Assembly (NCBI GenBank): GCA_020072565.1
Contig: JAIQGI010000006.1
Location: forward strand, 97,246-161,245
Reading direction: 5' to 3'
Length of the DNA stretch: 64,000 bases
Source of the DNA: Terriglobia bacterium
GTDB taxonomy: Bacteria; Acidobacteriota; UBA6911
Positions 35,439-42,934 of this stretch are shown here, piece after piece. The first letter of the stretch is position 1. Each line of letters begins with the position of its first letter. The position numbers were made by a program, and so were the translations under genes. The notes below the pieces were generated by a model. It searched no databases. It was given only the letters and a program-made list of their open reading frames with translations, and was not told where the DNA came from.

Positions 35439-37691
35439 GTGAAATTGGCGCCGCTCTGGAACAGAGACAAGCTCGAAGACCCGATCTTGCCCAAAAGCAG
35501 GATCAGTCAGGAAATCGAATCGCTGCGTCAGAAGATCGCCGATCTTGAAAGCCTCGAGTTCGAACTGGCCAAGGCGGAACTGGCGCTGAGCCATGCGGCC
35601 GCGGATGCGGCGCCTGCGACCCCGGACCAGATCAAAAACGAGATCACCAAGAGGCTTGGCTATTTCCCGCTCTTTTTCGCGCCTGCAGCCGATTTCCCGG
35701 AAGTGCTCCAGGACCTCTGGCGGCAGAGCCTCGCGGGATATTACAACAATCCCATCCCCGAACTGCTGAAGGAGAAACTGTTTATCCAGCTCGCGCGCTA
35801 TTGTGCCGCACCCTATTCCATCGTCACGCACAGCTGCAATCTCCACGGCCTTGGGATCCCGGCCACGGATATTCTCGTCCTCCTGCAGAAGCCTGCTCCT
35901 TCGACCGAGGGAGATCTGGCACACATTATCGGCATTTTATCGGGAGTATCTCACCCCCTGCCCGGCTGGCCTGATCCGGATTCGGAGCTGGAAGAGACTC
36001 TCGTATTCGCCTGCATCCTCTTCTACCTCAAACCCGCCGAAGCGGAAGCATCCCATGTGGAACTCCGGCGTCTTCTGACGACGATAAACTACGAGCATCT
36101 GATCCGCTTTCTCGCCTATGTGAAGGCGTCCCACCTGTGGCTGGAGGCCCATCCCGAGATTTCCTACCATTCCGACCCACAGGTCCGGGCGCACCTCCTC
36201 ACCATGCTGCGGGACGAGCCGCGACTGGCCTCCCTTTTTCGGAACTACTTCTGGGAATTCGGCACTGACCGCCGCAGGCTGCAGGCCGAGGAGGCACTCC
36301 GCGCGAGCGAGGAACGCTATCGGGAGCTGTTCGAGAATGCCAACGACATGGTCTTCACCATGGACCTCGGTGGCAACCTCACCTCGCTCAACAAGGCTGC
36401 CGAGAGGATTACGGGGTATTCCCGCGCAGAGGCGCTCCAGATGAAGCTTTCGCAGTTTGTAGCCCTCGATTGCCAGGAGGTCGCCCGCAAGATGATGGCG
36501 CGCCAGGAGAGCCCCGCGACTTACGAACTGGAGATCATCACCAGGGAAGGCCAGCGGGTAGCGCTCGAAATCAGCACCCACATCATCTTCCACGACGGCA
36601 AGCCTGTAGGGGTGCAGGGCATCGCCCGCGACATTACGGAAAGAAAGAAAACCGAGGAGGCGCTCCAGCAAGCAAAGCAGAACCTCGAGGCCTGGGTACA
36701 CGAACTCGAACAGCGCACGCGCGAAATGACCCTCCTCAGCGAAATGGGCGACATGCTGCGCGCCTGCCTCACGACCGAAGAGGCGTACACGGTTATCGTC
36801 AGAGTGGCACAGCAGATCTTCCCGGTGCAGGCAGGAGCCCTGTATGCCATCACGTCGTCGCGCAATCTCGTGGAAGCCGTTGCCGTGTGGGGCGACTCCT
36901 CCATGGTCGAGCGCGTGTTTGCACCGGACGAATGCTGGGGCCTGCGCCGCGGCCGGGTTCACTGGGTGGAGGACTCCGGCGTCGGCCTGCTGTGCAAGCA
37001 CCTTCCGCACCCAGCCCCCGAGGGCTATCTCTGCGTCCCCATGATGGCCCAGAGCGAAGCGCTCGGAATCCTCTATCTCACGCAGCCTGCCAGCGCCCGC
37101 CTGACGGAGGCGAAGCAGCGGCTGGCCGTGGCCATGGCCGAGCACATCGCGATGGCCCTCTCCAACCTCAAGCTGCACGAAACCCTGCGCAGCCAGTCGA
37201 TCCGCGATCCGCTCACAGGCCTGTTCAACCGGCGTTTCATGGAGGAGTCGCTCGCGCTCGAGTTGCGGCGTGCGGTACGCAATCAGCGTCCCCTCGGCGT
37301 GATCATGCTCGATCTGGATCGCTTCAAGCATTTCAACGACAGCTACGGCCACGACGCCGGCGACACTCTGCTGCGCGAGCTGGGCACCTTACTTCAAACC
37401 AACATCCGGGGCGAAGACATCGCCTGCCGCTACGGGGGGGAAGAGTTCACCCTGATCCTGCCGGAAGGGAGCGCCGATGTGACGCAGCAGCGGGCGGAGG
37501 CGTTGCGCGAGGCGATCAAGCACATGGATGTGCTGCATCGGGGCCGGCCGCTCGGCCGCATCACCGCATCGCTGGGAGTCGCCATTTTCCCCGAGCACGG
37601 CCGCACCGCCGAAGCCCTGTTGCTCGCGGCCGACGCCGCACTCTATCAGAGCAAGGATTTCGGCGGCGACCACGTCACCACCGCAAAGTAA
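35439..37691 (+). CDS. Diguanylate cyclase with AhpD-like, PAS and GAF domains
   Basis: A 750-residue paralogue of the 995-residue sensor. An AhpD/CMD-like N-terminal domain (about 60-275) has C122-x3-Y-x4-H131-S-C133. It has a single PAS domain (about 285-405, ELFENANDMVFTMDLGGNLT), then GAF (about 430-575) and GGDEF (about 590-750). The active site is intact: GGEEF at 666-670 and DLDRFKHFNDSYGHDAGD before it, so c-di-GMP synthesis is expected. No RxxD inhibitory site was clearly seen. The start is a GTG at 35439 with GCGAGG overlapping it; no ATG lies in a better place. The PAS-GAF-GGDEF part is almost residue-for-residue the same as in the other protein. Confidence 0.9.
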   Translation: MKLAPLWNRDKLEDPILPKSRISQEIESLRQKIADLESLEFELAKAELALSHAAADAAPATPDQIKNEITKRLGYFPLFFAPAADFPEVLQDLWRQSLAGYYNNPIPELLKEKLFIQLARYCAAPYSIVTHSCNLHGLGIPATDILVLLQKPAPSTEGDLAHIIGILSGVSHPLPGWPDPDSELEETLVFACILFYLKPAEAEASHVELRRLLTTINYEHLIRFLAYVKASHLWLEAHPEISYHSDPQVRAHLLTMLRDEPRLASLFRNYFWEFGTDRRRLQAEEALRASEERYRELFENANDMVFTMDLGGNLTSLNKAAERITGYSRAEALQMKLSQFVALDCQEVARKMMARQESPATYELEIITREGQRVALEISTHIIFHDGKPVGVQGIARDITERKKTEEALQQAKQNLEAWVHELEQRTREMTLLSEMGDMLRACLTTEEAYTVIVRVAQQIFPVQAGALYAITSSRNLVEAVAVWGDSSMVERVFAPDECWGLRRGRVHWVEDSGVGLLCKHLPHPAPEGYLCVPMMAQSEALGILYLTQPASARLTEAKQRLAVAMAEHIAMALSNLKLHETLRSQSIRDPLTGLFNRRFMEESLALELRRAVRNQRPLGVIMLDLDRFKHFNDSYGHDAGDTLLRELGTLLQTNIRGEDIACRYGGEEFTLILPEGSADVTQQRAEALREAIKHMDVLHRGRPLGRITASLGVAIFPEHGRTAEALLLAADAALYQSKDFGGDHVTTAK

Positions 37692-37826
37692 TAAACCGCG
37701 AGGATGCCAGAAACAGCCATGTTCTTCCCGGCGTCCCGGTAGTGCAACCCGGATTCCGAAGTTGTTTTATGGACCTGATCCCGACCACAACCGAGCCTTC
37801 GGCGCTCATAAAGGTCTTCTCTCCTA

Positions 37827-37873
37827 CCCCGGCCTCACGGCCGGGTCTATGAACTGCCGCGCCTCCGGCGCGG
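37827..37873. repeat. Double-hairpin intergenic element, copy 2
   Basis: ACCCCGGCC-TCAC-GGCCGGGT is followed after TCTATGAACTG by CCGCGCC-TCC-GGCGCGG (37857-37873). The same order, hairpin then (G)TAAACTGC / TGAACTGC linker then a second hairpin, is found at 26006-26053. The surrounding 37692-37947 holds no gene. Confidence 0.65.
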
Positions 37874-37947
37874 GATCAAGATTTCATCCCATTCCAATGA
37901 CTTGGTCCAACCTCGGAATCCGGGTTTGACTCCCTTCACAGGATTTC

Positions 37948-38916
37948 TCAATGTTGCCGGATTCGCGAGTCGTATAGCCGCCCCAGCCTGTCCCTGAATG
38001 TTTCACGGTAAGCATAGGGTAGGGCAATATAGCGTACCTTGCTTTCAGCGCTCAGGCGGACCGCGCCCGTGGCCGGATCATAATGGTAGGGCACACCGGA
38101 AGGGTCTTTGGGGACATAGGTGAGGAATCGCGCGGCCACGAGGCTCTCCAGGCCTGGCGGCGCATCGCCGTGCGCGGCGGCATACTTCTCGAGGAAAAAC
38201 TCCAGGGTCCACAGGTCCTCGTCGACTTGGATGCTGGCCAAATGGTTTCGGGCGTTTTCTTTCACGTCAGCACGCGCGGAATTCTCGAGCTGCCGGCGCC
38301 ACAGGTCTTTGGCCGTCTCTATGGCACCGCCCTGCGAGAGCCCCCGGGCCGCGAGCGCTTCCATCCATGGCGGCGCGCCCGCAATGCGGCTGGCTTCAAG
38401 CCACACCTCCCCTGCCTGCTTGAAGTCCTTCAAGTACCAGAAGCAGGTAAAGCCTTTGTCGAACCGGAGGCGCCATTCCTGAGGCTGCAGTGAGATTCCT
38501 TTGTCCAGCAGCCGGATGGCTTCCAGTGGCTGCCCAGCCCCTATGGGCTTGGGCTCGGCGAGGAAAATGCTGCCGGCCCGATAGACATCCAGCATCTTCG
38601 GATCCAGCGTCGTGACGATGTCGAGCAGCGCGGGAAGATTCTTATATGGCACCTGCCTGCGGGCCGCCTCCTCGCGGCGCCCGTAATACTGAATGGCCCG
38701 CATCCAGTAAATGTCCGCCACGAGGCCGTCGTAGCCGAGGGCCAGGGCCCTCACCAGGGAGGACGATGAGAAATAAAGCAGATCCGGGTCGACTGAAGAA
38801 TCCGACAGGCTGGCGTCGATTCGATCCTGCACCGGCCGAATCAGGAATGCGGCCGCCAGGCAAGCCGCACCCAGAAGCCATCGGCGCTGCACCCGGAGAG
38901 AGAATCCCGATCTCAT
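37948..38916 (-). CDS. Membrane-anchored TPR-like protein coupled to an ABC exporter
   Basis: A 322-residue protein. An N-terminal membrane helix (about 12-28) is followed by a soluble helical domain, with LLYFSSSSLVRALALGYDGL and ADIYWMRAIQYYGRRE near residues 45-82. TPR-like helices follow (LDIVTTLDPKMLDVYRAGSI, AIRLLDKGISLQPQEWRLRF). The C-terminal domain (about 240-322) contains YVPKDPSGVPYHYDPATGAV. The family is often found next to ABC-2 type exporters in Acidobacteriota and deltaproteobacteria; no function is known to me. Its start overlaps the stop of the permease gene by ATGA (38913-38916), so the two are made together. Confidence 0.7.
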   Translation of the reverse strand: MRSGFSLRVQRRWLLGAACLAAAFLIRPVQDRIDASLSDSSVDPDLLYFSSSSLVRALALGYDGLVADIYWMRAIQYYGRREEAARRQVPYKNLPALLDIVTTLDPKMLDVYRAGSIFLAEPKPIGAGQPLEAIRLLDKGISLQPQEWRLRFDKGFTCFWYLKDFKQAGEVWLEASRIAGAPPWMEALAARGLSQGGAIETAKDLWRRQLENSARADVKENARNHLASIQVDEDLWTLEFFLEKYAAAHGDAPPGLESLVAARFLTYVPKDPSGVPYHYDPATGAVRLSAESKVRYIALPYAYRETFRDRLGRLYDSRIRQH

Positions 38917-39704
38917 TTGAAATCCCTGCGCGAAAAAATGGTTGCGGCGGCGGCCAGCAGAACCGAGCAGTAGAGAATGGCGTAAACTGTAGCCCAGCCG
39001 ATTGCGGCCGCGTTGATCGGTTCATAGTAGGCTGCGCTCTGGATGACGTTGCGGCTGTCCAGAGTGCTGAAATTCGAGATGTTGGGGAGAACATAATAGA
39101 AAATCATGGAAACAAACTCGGCGACGGCCGACTTGGTCAGGCGCGCGAACTGCAGGAGATCCGCATTGAAGTGACCGATGATCCAGAGAAAGAAGGTGAA
39201 CAGCGCCGACAGTGCCGGCGTCGAAAAAGCGGAAAACAGCAGCGCTACCGCGGTGGTCAGTGCCAGCGAAAGAAAAATGAGATAGACAGCCGGGAGAAGA
39301 TGAAGATAGCCGGACAATGAGACACCGCCGTGGTAAGCGAGCGTAAGGGCGAGGCCGACGGTCATGATCGCGACATTCACCAGGAGTGTGAAAAGCAGCC
39401 CCAGATACTTGCCCAGAATGAATTCCCATCGATGTACCGGTTTCGCCAGAAGCGCATAAACCGTCCGCCGTTCCAGTTCTTTGTAGACCAGGCCGATGCC
39501 GATGAAGATGGCGATCAGGGTCCCGAATACCGAAATGGACGACAAGCCAAGATCGATGATGACCTTGTCCTCATAACCCAGCGTCAGCTGCCCGAGCACA
39601 AACGAGCTGAGGATCATGAGCAGCGCAAAAAGGATGAGATTGTAAAGCACCTTGTCCCGAATATTCTCGCGAAAGGTGTTCCCGGCAATGGTGAGTACCC
39701 GCAT
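38913..39704 (-). CDS. ABC-2 type transporter permease
   Basis: A 263-residue integral membrane protein with six membrane segments. It starts MRVLTIAGNTFRENIRDKVL, and the loop VYKELERRTVYALLAKPVHRWEFILGKYLG (about 72-101) is the conserved ABC-2 permease region. It should pair with the ATPase encoded 99 bp upstream. GAGG lies before the ATG. The substrate is unknown. The gap to the ATPase gene carries AGGAGTCAG near 39721 and CTGACTCCT near 39785, an inverted pair of the GACTC family. Confidence 0.88.
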   Translation of the reverse strand: MRVLTIAGNTFRENIRDKVLYNLILFALLMILSSFVLGQLTLGYEDKVIIDLGLSSISVFGTLIAIFIGIGLVYKELERRTVYALLAKPVHRWEFILGKYLGLLFTLLVNVAIMTVGLALTLAYHGGVSLSGYLHLLPAVYLIFLSLALTTAVALLFSAFSTPALSALFTFFLWIIGHFNADLLQFARLTKSAVAEFVSMIFYYVLPNISNFSTLDSRNVIQSAAYYEPINAAAIGWATVYAILYCSVLLAAAATIFSRRDFK

Positions 39705-39803
39705 AAGAGCCTCAGAAGTCAGGAGTCAGAATAAGAGCACTCTCGCCGCGAAGGCCGTTCTACAAAGGTTTTTCTACTGGCACCTGACTCCTTCAAGAGA
39801 ATT

Positions 39804-40739
39804 TCAATTATCCCGGTCACCGGTCACTTGTGTAAAAAAGTGGTCTTCGAGCGAGGGCCGTATCGGATTCACGGACACCAGACCCGCGCCGTGCGCAAGC
39901 GCATAGGAGATGATCGATTCCACCTGCTGCGGGCTGGCTGCGCGGAGTTGGATGCGCTCGCCCATGGGGATCATCTCCTCGCACATGGGCTTCAGACCCG
40001 CGGAAGTCTCGGTGCTGATGCCGGCCAGCACGATCTCATGCGCTTCGATTCTGACCTTGAGGATGTCGTGCAACGCTCCCACCTGTTGCAGGCGCCCCCG
40101 GTTCAGGATCGCCACCCGGTCGCACAATGCTTCGACATCGGGCAGGATGTGCGAGCTGAAGAAAACAGTGACTCCATTTCCTTTCAGGCCCAGTATCGCC
40201 CGACGGACCTCTCTCCGGCCCAGCGGATCGAGCCCGGACATGGGCTCGTCGAGGAATACGGCCTCGGGATCGTTGATCATGGCCTGAGCCAGCCCGATGC
40301 GCTGGATCATCCCCTTTGAGAACTTGCGCAATGGTAGCCTGCGCGCATCCAGCAGCCCGACATTCTCCAACAAGGTGCGCACCTTGTTGCCCAGCGCAGA
40401 TCCCCGCATGCCGAAGAGCTTCCCGACATACAGCAGCAGTTCTTCCGCCGTGAGATAGTCGTAGAAATAAGGATTCTCGGGCAGAAATCCGATGCGCTGG
40501 CGCATCGACACGGATGAAACGGGTTCGCCGAAAACCCGTGCAGAGCCCGCAGTGGGCCGGATGAGGTTCATCAGGAGCTTCAGGGTCGTGGTCTTCCCCG
40601 CACCGTTCGGCCCGAGGAAACCGAAAACCTCCCCCTGTTCCACGCACAGGTTCAGCCCATCGAGCGCCCGCACGGGATGCTTCTTCCAGAAGCCAACCTG
40701 GAAATCCTTTGTCAGACCTTCAATTTCGATGATGGCCAT
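39804..40739 (-). CDS. ABC transporter ATP-binding protein
   Basis: A 311-residue ATPase. Walker A is GPNGAGKT (43-50), signature FSKGMIQR (140-147), Walker B VFLDEP (161-166), and the switch His is in [11 protein letters not shown]. The C-terminal domain (about 220-311) is the extra regulatory part seen in ABC-2 export ATPases (DrrA/NatA-like). The start [13 protein letters not shown] at 40739 is preferred; a longer frame upstream adds a basic, unlikely leader. With the permease and the TPR-like protein it makes a three-gene export system on the minus strand. Confidence 0.92.
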   Translation of the reverse strand: MAIIEIEGLTKDFQVGFWKKHPVRALDGLNLCVEQGEVFGFLGPNGAGKTTTLKLLMNLIRPTAGSARVFGEPVSSVSMRQRIGFLPENPYFYDYLTAEELLLYVGKLFGMRGSALGNKVRTLLENVGLLDARRLPLRKFSKGMIQRIGLAQAMINDPEAVFLDEPMSGLDPLGRREVRRAILGLKGNGVTVFFSSHILPDVEALCDRVAILNRGRLQQVGALHDILKVRIEAHEIVLAGISTETSAGLKPMCEEMIPMGERIQLRAASPQQVESIISYALAHGAGLVSVNPIRPSLEDHFFTQVTGDRDN

Positions 40740-40858
40740 AGCGTATTTGGAAGCCCCTGCACGCCGACCCAGACCGAACCGTCGGCGTTTGTCGTCGTTT
40801 TTCCGCGTCCAAGACTGCATCTTGGTCGCATATGCATGAATAAGCCGGGCTAAAGGCA

Positions 40859-40888
40859 ATTACACATTAATGACGAATGTCCTATAAT
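40859..40888 (+). promoter_or_regulatory. Promoter of the hydantoinase A gene, implying a leaderless transcript
   Basis: A perfect TATAAT lies at 40883-40888, with ATTACA 18 bp upstream (40859-40864). The ATG of the gene is at 40897, only 8 bp after the -10, so transcription would begin at or within a base or two of the start codon. No Shine-Dalgarno sequence is present between them. Confidence 0.5.
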
Positions 40889-40896
40889 CACCCGCT

Positions 40897-42885
40897 ATGC
40901 TCAAAATAGGGATCGATACCGGCGGCACTTTCACGGATTTCATTGTTCTCGATGGCAAGCGCGTTCGGACGCTCAAGCTTCTGTCGACGCCGTCCAATCC
41001 GGCTCTGGCCATCTTCCAGGGCCTGCAGGAGCTTCTGGACAACCGCGAGTGCGACATCCGACACGGTTCGACCGTGGCTACCAATGCACTGCTGGAACGG
41101 AAGGGGGCGGTAACGGCCCTGATCACTACTGCCGGCTTCGAGGATGTCCTCGAAATCGGACGGCAAAATCGTCCGAAGATTTACAGCCTTTACCCATCAC
41201 GGCCGGACCCGCTGGTGCCCGGGCGCCGGCGGTTCGGCGTGATGGAGCGAATCTTGCACGACGCCAGCGTGCTGGTTCCGTTGCACCCCGGTGAACTCCG
41301 CTCCCTGGTCGACAAGCTCCGGCGCGCCAAAGTTCAGTCCGTCGCTGTCTGCCTCCTTTTCTCGTTCGCCAACTCGGCTCACGAAAAACAGATCGGCAAC
41401 GCGCTGCGAAACTTGAAGATTCCGATCAGCCTGAGCCACATCATACTGCCGGAATACCGGGAATACGAGCGCACTTCGACAACGGTAGTCAATGCCTACC
41501 TGGCGCCGGTCATGGGACGCTACCTGGGCGATCTCGAAGAGAGGTTGCGCGCACGGCGCCGGCGCAAAACCGCCAGCCTGCGCATCATGCAGTCCAACGG
41601 CGGCACAGTCTCCGCGCGCGGGGCCATTCGCGAGCCGGTGCGGACGATCCTGAGCGGCCCGGCGGGCGGAGTGGTCGGGGCATGGGAGGTCGCACGCCAG
41701 GCAGGCTTCCCCGACATCCTGTCCTTCGACATGGGCGGCACCTCGACGGATGTTTCCCTGTGCGAAGGCGAAATCCGCATCACCAGCGAGTCTGTGATCG
41801 CAAACTGCCCGATCGGCGTACCGGTCATCGATATCCACACGGTCGGGGCCGGAGGCGGCTCCATTGCGCGCGTCGACGAGGGCGGAGCTCTGCGGGTGGG
41901 CCCGGAGAGCGCCGGAGCCGATCCCGGACCGATCTGCTACGGTAAGGGAGAACGCATCACGGTCACCGATGCCAATCTCTATCTGGGCAAGCTCGACACC
42001 GGTTACCCCCTGGGAGGCAGGCTGCACATCGACGACCAGCGCATCGAACCGGCATTCCGCGCTCTCGCGCGCAAGATGGGCGCCGCAAGCCCGGCTGCTG
42101 CGGCCCAAGGTGTGGTCGATGTGGCCAATGCAAACATGGAGGCCGCGTTGCGAGTAATTTCGGTCGAACGAGGTTACGATCCGCGGGATTTCACGCTGGT
42201 GACATTCGGCGGAGCCGGCGGTCTGCATGCCGTCCAGCTTGCGGCCAGCCTGTCGATACCACGGGTCCTCATCCCCGAAAATCCCGGCCTCCTGTCCGCG
42301 CTGGGCGTCCTGCTGTCCGACAGCGTTCAGGATTTCTCCCGCACCGTGATGCTGGCGAGCGAGGAGGCCGGCATTGCCGCGCTGGAGGAGCGCTACCGGG
42401 AACTCGAGCGCAAAGCACTGGCGTCGATGATGGCCGAAGGCTTCCCGGCACAGCGAATCCGACTCGAGCGCTGGATCGATATGCGGTATCACGGCCAGAG
42501 CTACGAGCTGAGCTTCCCCTATTCCCGGCGCTTCGCCGGTGAGTTTCACCGGCGCCACGAGCAGCGCTACGGCTATGCCGATCCGTCGCGCGAGTCGGAG
42601 ATTGTAACCATGCGCGTCCGTGTCCGGGGTTTATCCGACAAACCGCGCATGCCGAAGGATCGCCGGGGCCCGCCCGACCCGAAGCGCGCGCTGATCAAGG
42701 AAAAAGACGTCCGTTTCGAGGGAAAGTCCAAACGCACTCGGATCTATGAGCGCGCCCTGCTGCGTGCCGGCCACCGCATTACCGGGCCCGCACTCATCTT
42801 CGAGTACAGCGCCACTGCCGCAATTCCGCCGGGCTATCTATGCATAGTGGATGCTTACCGCAACCTCATCTTGAGTCATGAGTAA
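40897..42885 (+). CDS. Hydantoinase A / 5-oxoprolinase family protein
   Basis: A 662-residue ATP-dependent hydrolase subunit of normal length. The N-terminal nucleotide-binding motif is GIDTGGTFTDFIV (5-17), SGPAGGVVGAW lies near 250, and the second phosphate loop is FDMGGTSTDVSL (from D278). The HTVGAGGGSIA and GPESAGADPGP segments follow. Family members open hydantoin or 5-oxoproline rings with ATP, or carboxylate acetone with partner subunits. No hyuB/oxoprolinase B partner is adjacent, which is unusual, so the substrate is unknown. The last residues (SHE) are encoded by a GAGTCATGAG repeat. It ends convergently with a TonB receptor gene. Confidence 0.88.
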   Translation: MLKIGIDTGGTFTDFIVLDGKRVRTLKLLSTPSNPALAIFQGLQELLDNRECDIRHGSTVATNALLERKGAVTALITTAGFEDVLEIGRQNRPKIYSLYPSRPDPLVPGRRRFGVMERILHDASVLVPLHPGELRSLVDKLRRAKVQSVAVCLLFSFANSAHEKQIGNALRNLKIPISLSHIILPEYREYERTSTTVVNAYLAPVMGRYLGDLEERLRARRRRKTASLRIMQSNGGTVSARGAIREPVRTILSGPAGGVVGAWEVARQAGFPDILSFDMGGTSTDVSLCEGEIRITSESVIANCPIGVPVIDIHTVGAGGGSIARVDEGGALRVGPESAGADPGPICYGKGERITVTDANLYLGKLDTGYPLGGRLHIDDQRIEPAFRALARKMGAASPAAAAQGVVDVANANMEAALRVISVERGYDPRDFTLVTFGGAGGLHAVQLAASLSIPRVLIPENPGLLSALGVLLSDSVQDFSRTVMLASEEAGIAALEERYRELERKALASMMAEGFPAQRIRLERWIDMRYHGQSYELSFPYSRRFAGEFHRRHEQRYGYADPSRESEIVTMRVRVRGLSDKPRMPKDRRGPPDPKRALIKEKDVRFEGKSKRTRIYERALLRAGHRITGPALIFEYSATAAIPPGYLCIVDAYRNLILSHE

Positions 42886-42888
42886 TGA

Positions 42889-42924
42889 GGGGAGGAACCC
42901 GGCCAGGGGCGGGTTCCTCTCCCC
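42889..42924. terminator. Hairpin terminator shared by convergent genes
   Basis: GGGGAGGAACCC (42889-42900) pairs with GGGTTCCTCTCCCC (42911-42924), with one bulged base. It lies between the hydantoinase stop and the TonB receptor stop (42935) and can serve both. Confidence 0.75.
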
Positions 42925-42934
42925 GATTGGAAAG

